Below, piece by piece: positions 60,501-64,000 of a stretch of 64,000 bases of DNA. Below the pieces are notes generated by a model that searched no databases, was not told the origin of the DNA, and was given only the letters and a program-made list of their open reading frames with translations. The position numbers were made by a program, and so were the translations under genes. Source of the DNA: Taudactylus pleione. Taxonomy: Eukaryota > Chordata > Amphibia > Anura > Myobatrachidae. The stretch is from contig JAUIMM010001254.1 in the NCBI GenBank assembly GCA_031769625.1, forward strand, positions 496,001-560,000, given 5' to 3'. Each line of letters opens with the position of its first letter. Position 1 is the stretch's first letter.

Positions 60501-63500
60501 ACCAGAAATATATTTACCCGTATGAAAATTTACGTAAGCCCCGGACCTTAAAAATCGGCCAAAATTTTTTTTTTCAAAAATCCCCAAATTCTGCTTAAAA
60601 CTTTTGATACAACTTAAAAAAGATTTGCTGCGGTGACAGAAGATGATTTTGGTGCTTAATTTTGACTCAACTCACCAGAAATATATTTACCCATATGAAA
60701 ATTTACATAAGCCCCGGACCTTAAAAATCGGCCCCAAATTTTTTTTTTTTTAAATCCCCAAATTCTGCTTAAAACTTTAGATACAACTTAAAAAAGATTT
60801 GCTGCGGTGACAGAAGTTGATTTTGGTGCTTAATTTTGACACAACTCACCAGAAATATATTTACCCATATGAAAATTTACGTAAGCCCCGGACCTTAAAA
60901 ATCGGCCCAAAATTTTTTTTCCAAAAATCCCCAAATTCTGCTTAAAACTTTTGATACAACTTAAAAAAGATTTGCTGCGGTGACAGAAGTTGATTTTGGT
61001 GCTTAATTTTGACACAACTCACCAGAAATATATTTACCCGTATGAAAATTTACGTAAGCCCCGGACCTTAAAAATCAGCCAAAATTTTTTTTTTCAAAAA
61101 TCCCCAAATTCTGCTTAAAACTTTTGATACAACTTAAAAAAGATTTGCTGCGGTGACAGAAGTTGATTTTGGTGCTTCATTTTGACACAACTCATCAGAA
61201 AAATATTTACCCGTATGAAAATTTACGTAAGCCACGGACCTTAAAAATCGGGCAAAAATTTTTTTTTTCAAAAATCCCCAAATTCTGCTTAAAGCTTTTG
61301 ATACAACTTAAAAAAGATTTGCTGCGGTGACAGAAGTTGATTTTGGTGCTTAATTTTGACACAACTCACCAGAAATATATTTACCCGTATGAAAATTTAC
61401 GTAAGCCCCGGACCTTAAAAATCGGCCCAAATTTTTTTTAAAAAAAATCCCTAAATTCTGCTTAAAACTTTTGATACAACTTAAAAAAGATATGCTGCGG
61501 TGACAGAAGTTGATTTTGGTGCTTAATTTTGACACAACTCACCAGAAATATATTTACCCGTATGAAAATTTACGTAAGCCCCGGAGCTTAAAAATCGGCC
61601 AAAATGTTTTTTTTTCAAAAATCCCCAAATTGTGCTTAAAACTTTTGATACAACTTAAAAAAGATTTGCTGCGGTGACAGAAGTTGATTTTGGTGCTTAA
61701 TTTTGACTCAACTCACCAGAAATATATTTACCCGTATGAAAATTTACGTAAGCCCCGGACCTTAAAAATCGGCCCCAAATTTTTTTTTTCAAAATTCCCC
61801 AAATTCTGCTTAAAACTTTTGATACAACTTAAAAAAGATTTGCTGCGGTGACAGAAGTTGATTTTGGTGCTTCATTTTGACACAACTCATCAGAAAAATA
61901 TTTACCCGTATGAAAATTTACGTAAGCCCCGGACCTTAAAAATCAGCCAAAATTTTTTTTTTCAAAAATCTCCAAATTCTGCTTAAAACTTTTGATACAA
62001 CTTAAAAAAGATTTGCTGCGGTTATAGAAGTTGATTTTGGTGCTTCATTTTGACACAACTCATCAGAAAAATATTTACCCGTATGAAAATTTACGTAAGC
62101 CACAGACCTTAAAAATCGGGCAAAAATTTTTTTTTTCAAAAATTCCCAAATTCTGCTTAAAACTTTTGATACAACTTAAAAAAGATTTGCTGCGGTGACA
62201 GAAGTTGATTTTGGTGCTTAATTTTGACACAACTCACCAGAAATATATTTACCCGTATGAAAATTTACGTAAGCCCCGGACCTTAAAAATCGGCCCAAAA
62301 TTTTTTTTTTCAAAAATCCCCAAATTCTGCTTAAAACTTTTGATACAACTTAAAAAAGATTTGCTGCGGTGACAGAAGTTGATTTTGGTGCTTAATTTTG
62401 ACACAACTCACCAGAAATATATTTACCTGTATGAAAATTTACGTAAGCCCCGGACCTTAAAAATCGGCCCCAAATTTTTTTTTCAAAAATCCCCAAATTC
62501 TACTTAAAACTTTTGATACAACTTAAAAAAGATTTGCTGCGGTGACAGAAGTTGATTTTGGTGCTTAATTTTGACACAACTCAACAGAAATATATTTACC
62601 CGTATGAAAATTTACGTAAGACCCGGACCTTAAAAATCGGGCAAAAATTTTTTTTTTCAAAAATCCCCAAATTCTGCTTAAAACTTTTGATACAACTTAA
62701 AAAAGATTTGCTGCGGTGACAGAAGTTGATTTTGGTGCTTAATTTTGACACAACTCACCAGAAATATATTTACCCGTATGAAAATTTACGTAAGCCCCGG
62801 ACCTTAAAAATCGGCCTAAAATTTTTTTTAAAAAAAATCCCCAAATTGTGCTTAAAACTTTTGATACAACTTAAAAAAGATTTGCTGGGTTGACAGAAGT
62901 TGATTTTGGTGCTTAATTTTGACACAATTCATCAGAAAAATATTTACCCGTATGAAAATTTACGTAAGCCACGGACCTTAAAAATCGGCCCAAAATTTTT
63001 TTTTTCAAAAATCCCCAAATTCTGCTTAAAACTTTTGATACAACTTAAAAAAGATTTGCTGCGGTGTCAGAAGTTGATTTTGGTGCTTAATTTTGACACA
63101 ACTCACCAGAAATATATTTACCCGTATGAAAATTTACGTAAGCCCCGGACCTTAAAAATGGGCCAAAAATTTTTTTTTCAAAAATCCCCAAATTCTGCTT
63201 AAAACTTTTGATACAACTTAAAAAAGATTTGCTGCGGTGACAGAAGTTGATTTTGGTGCTTAATTTTGACTCAACTCACCAGAAATATATTTACCCGTAT
63301 GAAAATTTACGTAAGCCCCGGACCTTAAAAATCGGCCCCAAATTTTTTTTTTTTTAAATCCCCAAATTCTGCTTAAAACTTTTGATACAACTTAAAAAAG
63401 ATTTGCTGCGGTGACAGAAGTTGATTTTGGTGCTTAATTTTGACACAACTCACCAGAAATATATTTACCCGTATGAAAATTTACGTAAGCCCCGGACCTT

Positions 63501-64000
63501 AAAAATCGGCCCAAAATTTTTTTTCCAAAAATCCCCAAATTCTGCTTAAAACTTTTGATACAACTTAAAAAAGATTTGCTGCGGTGACAGAAGTTGATTT
63601 TGGTGCTTAATTTTGACACAACTCACCAGAAATATATTTACCCGTATGAAAATTTACGTAAGCCCCGGACCTTAAAAATCAGCCCAAATTTTTTTTTTCA
63701 AAAATCCCCAAATTCTGCTTAAAACTTTTGATACAACTTAAAAAAGATTTGCTGCGGTGACAGAAGTTGATTTTGGTGCTTCATTTTGACACAACTCATC
63801 AGAAAAATATTTACCCGTATGAAAATTTACGTAAGCCACGGACCTTAAAAATCGGGCAAAAATTTTTTTTTTCAAAAATCCCCAAATTCTGCTTAAAGCT
63901 TTTGATACAACTTAAAAAAGATTTGCTGCGGTGACAGAAGTTGATTTTGGTGCTTAATTTTGATACAACTCACCAGAAATATATTTACCCGTATGAAAAT
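57545..64000. repeat. 25-monomer higher-order repeat (4339 bp), one full unit and a partial second
   Basis: Rare markers recur with a shift of exactly 4339: GGTTATAGAA at 57681 and 62020, the CTGGGTTGAC monomer near 58546 and 62885, and the GGTGTCAGAAG monomer near 58724 and 63063. The second unit starts near 61884 and is cut by the window end. Confidence 0.8.

Larger units (their letters stand above)
47074..64000. repeat. 173-174 bp satellite array, right segment
   Basis: About 97 monomers in the same orientation, running past the window end. Private changes appear more often from about 56 kb onward: a 2-nt net deletion at 56298, GGTTATAGAAG at 57681 and 62020, GCTGGGTTGAC near 58545 and 62884, ATATATTTTTTCCCG near 60165, and AGATGATTTT near 60641. 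No gene or other mobile element was recognised. Confidence 0.97.

Overview
The window is a long tandem satellite array interrupted by three copies of one non-LTR retrotransposon (LINE). It holds no host gene. The retrotransposon has two separate ORFs: ORF1 has three CCHC zinc knuckles and ORF2 has an APE-type endonuclease plus a reverse transcriptase. This layout points to the Tx1 branch of the L1 group, best known from frogs and fish. Together with the CpG-decay pattern in the satellite it suggests a vertebrate, most likely an amphibian. The host assignment is inference, because no host gene is present to confirm it.

Layout. 1-2586: satellite of about 173-174 bp per monomer (about 15 monomers). 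2587-9758: LINE copy 1 on the minus strand, full length, both ORFs open, flanked by a perfect 16-bp direct repeat. 9759-32706: about 132 satellite monomers with nested higher-order repeats. 32707-39891 and 39908-47073: LINE copies 2 and 3, head to tail on the minus strand, separated only by 16 bp. Copy 2 has a one-base frameshift near the end of ORF2, and copy 3 has a one-base frameshift in the middle of ORF1. 47074-64000: about 97 more monomers with another higher-order repeat.

All outer LINE junctions fall at the same nucleotide of the satellite monomer and in the same orientation: the 3' end of the element always abuts ...GACAGAA and the monomer resumes at GTTGATT.... The copy 2/copy 3 junction also uses GACAGAA. 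This is the main result: a Tx1-like LINE that appears specialised to insert into a satellite, including a tandem dimer that looks like repeated use of the same site or template jumping. ORF1 would bind and package the RNA. ORF2 would nick the satellite and reverse-transcribe the RNA from the nick.

Secondary points are hairpins with compensating amino-acid changes inside ORF1, a 10-bp inverted repeat in the 5' leader, a 3' end without poly(A) where AATAAA lies 8 nt from the terminus, and a TTACGTAA palindrome repeated in nearly every monomer.
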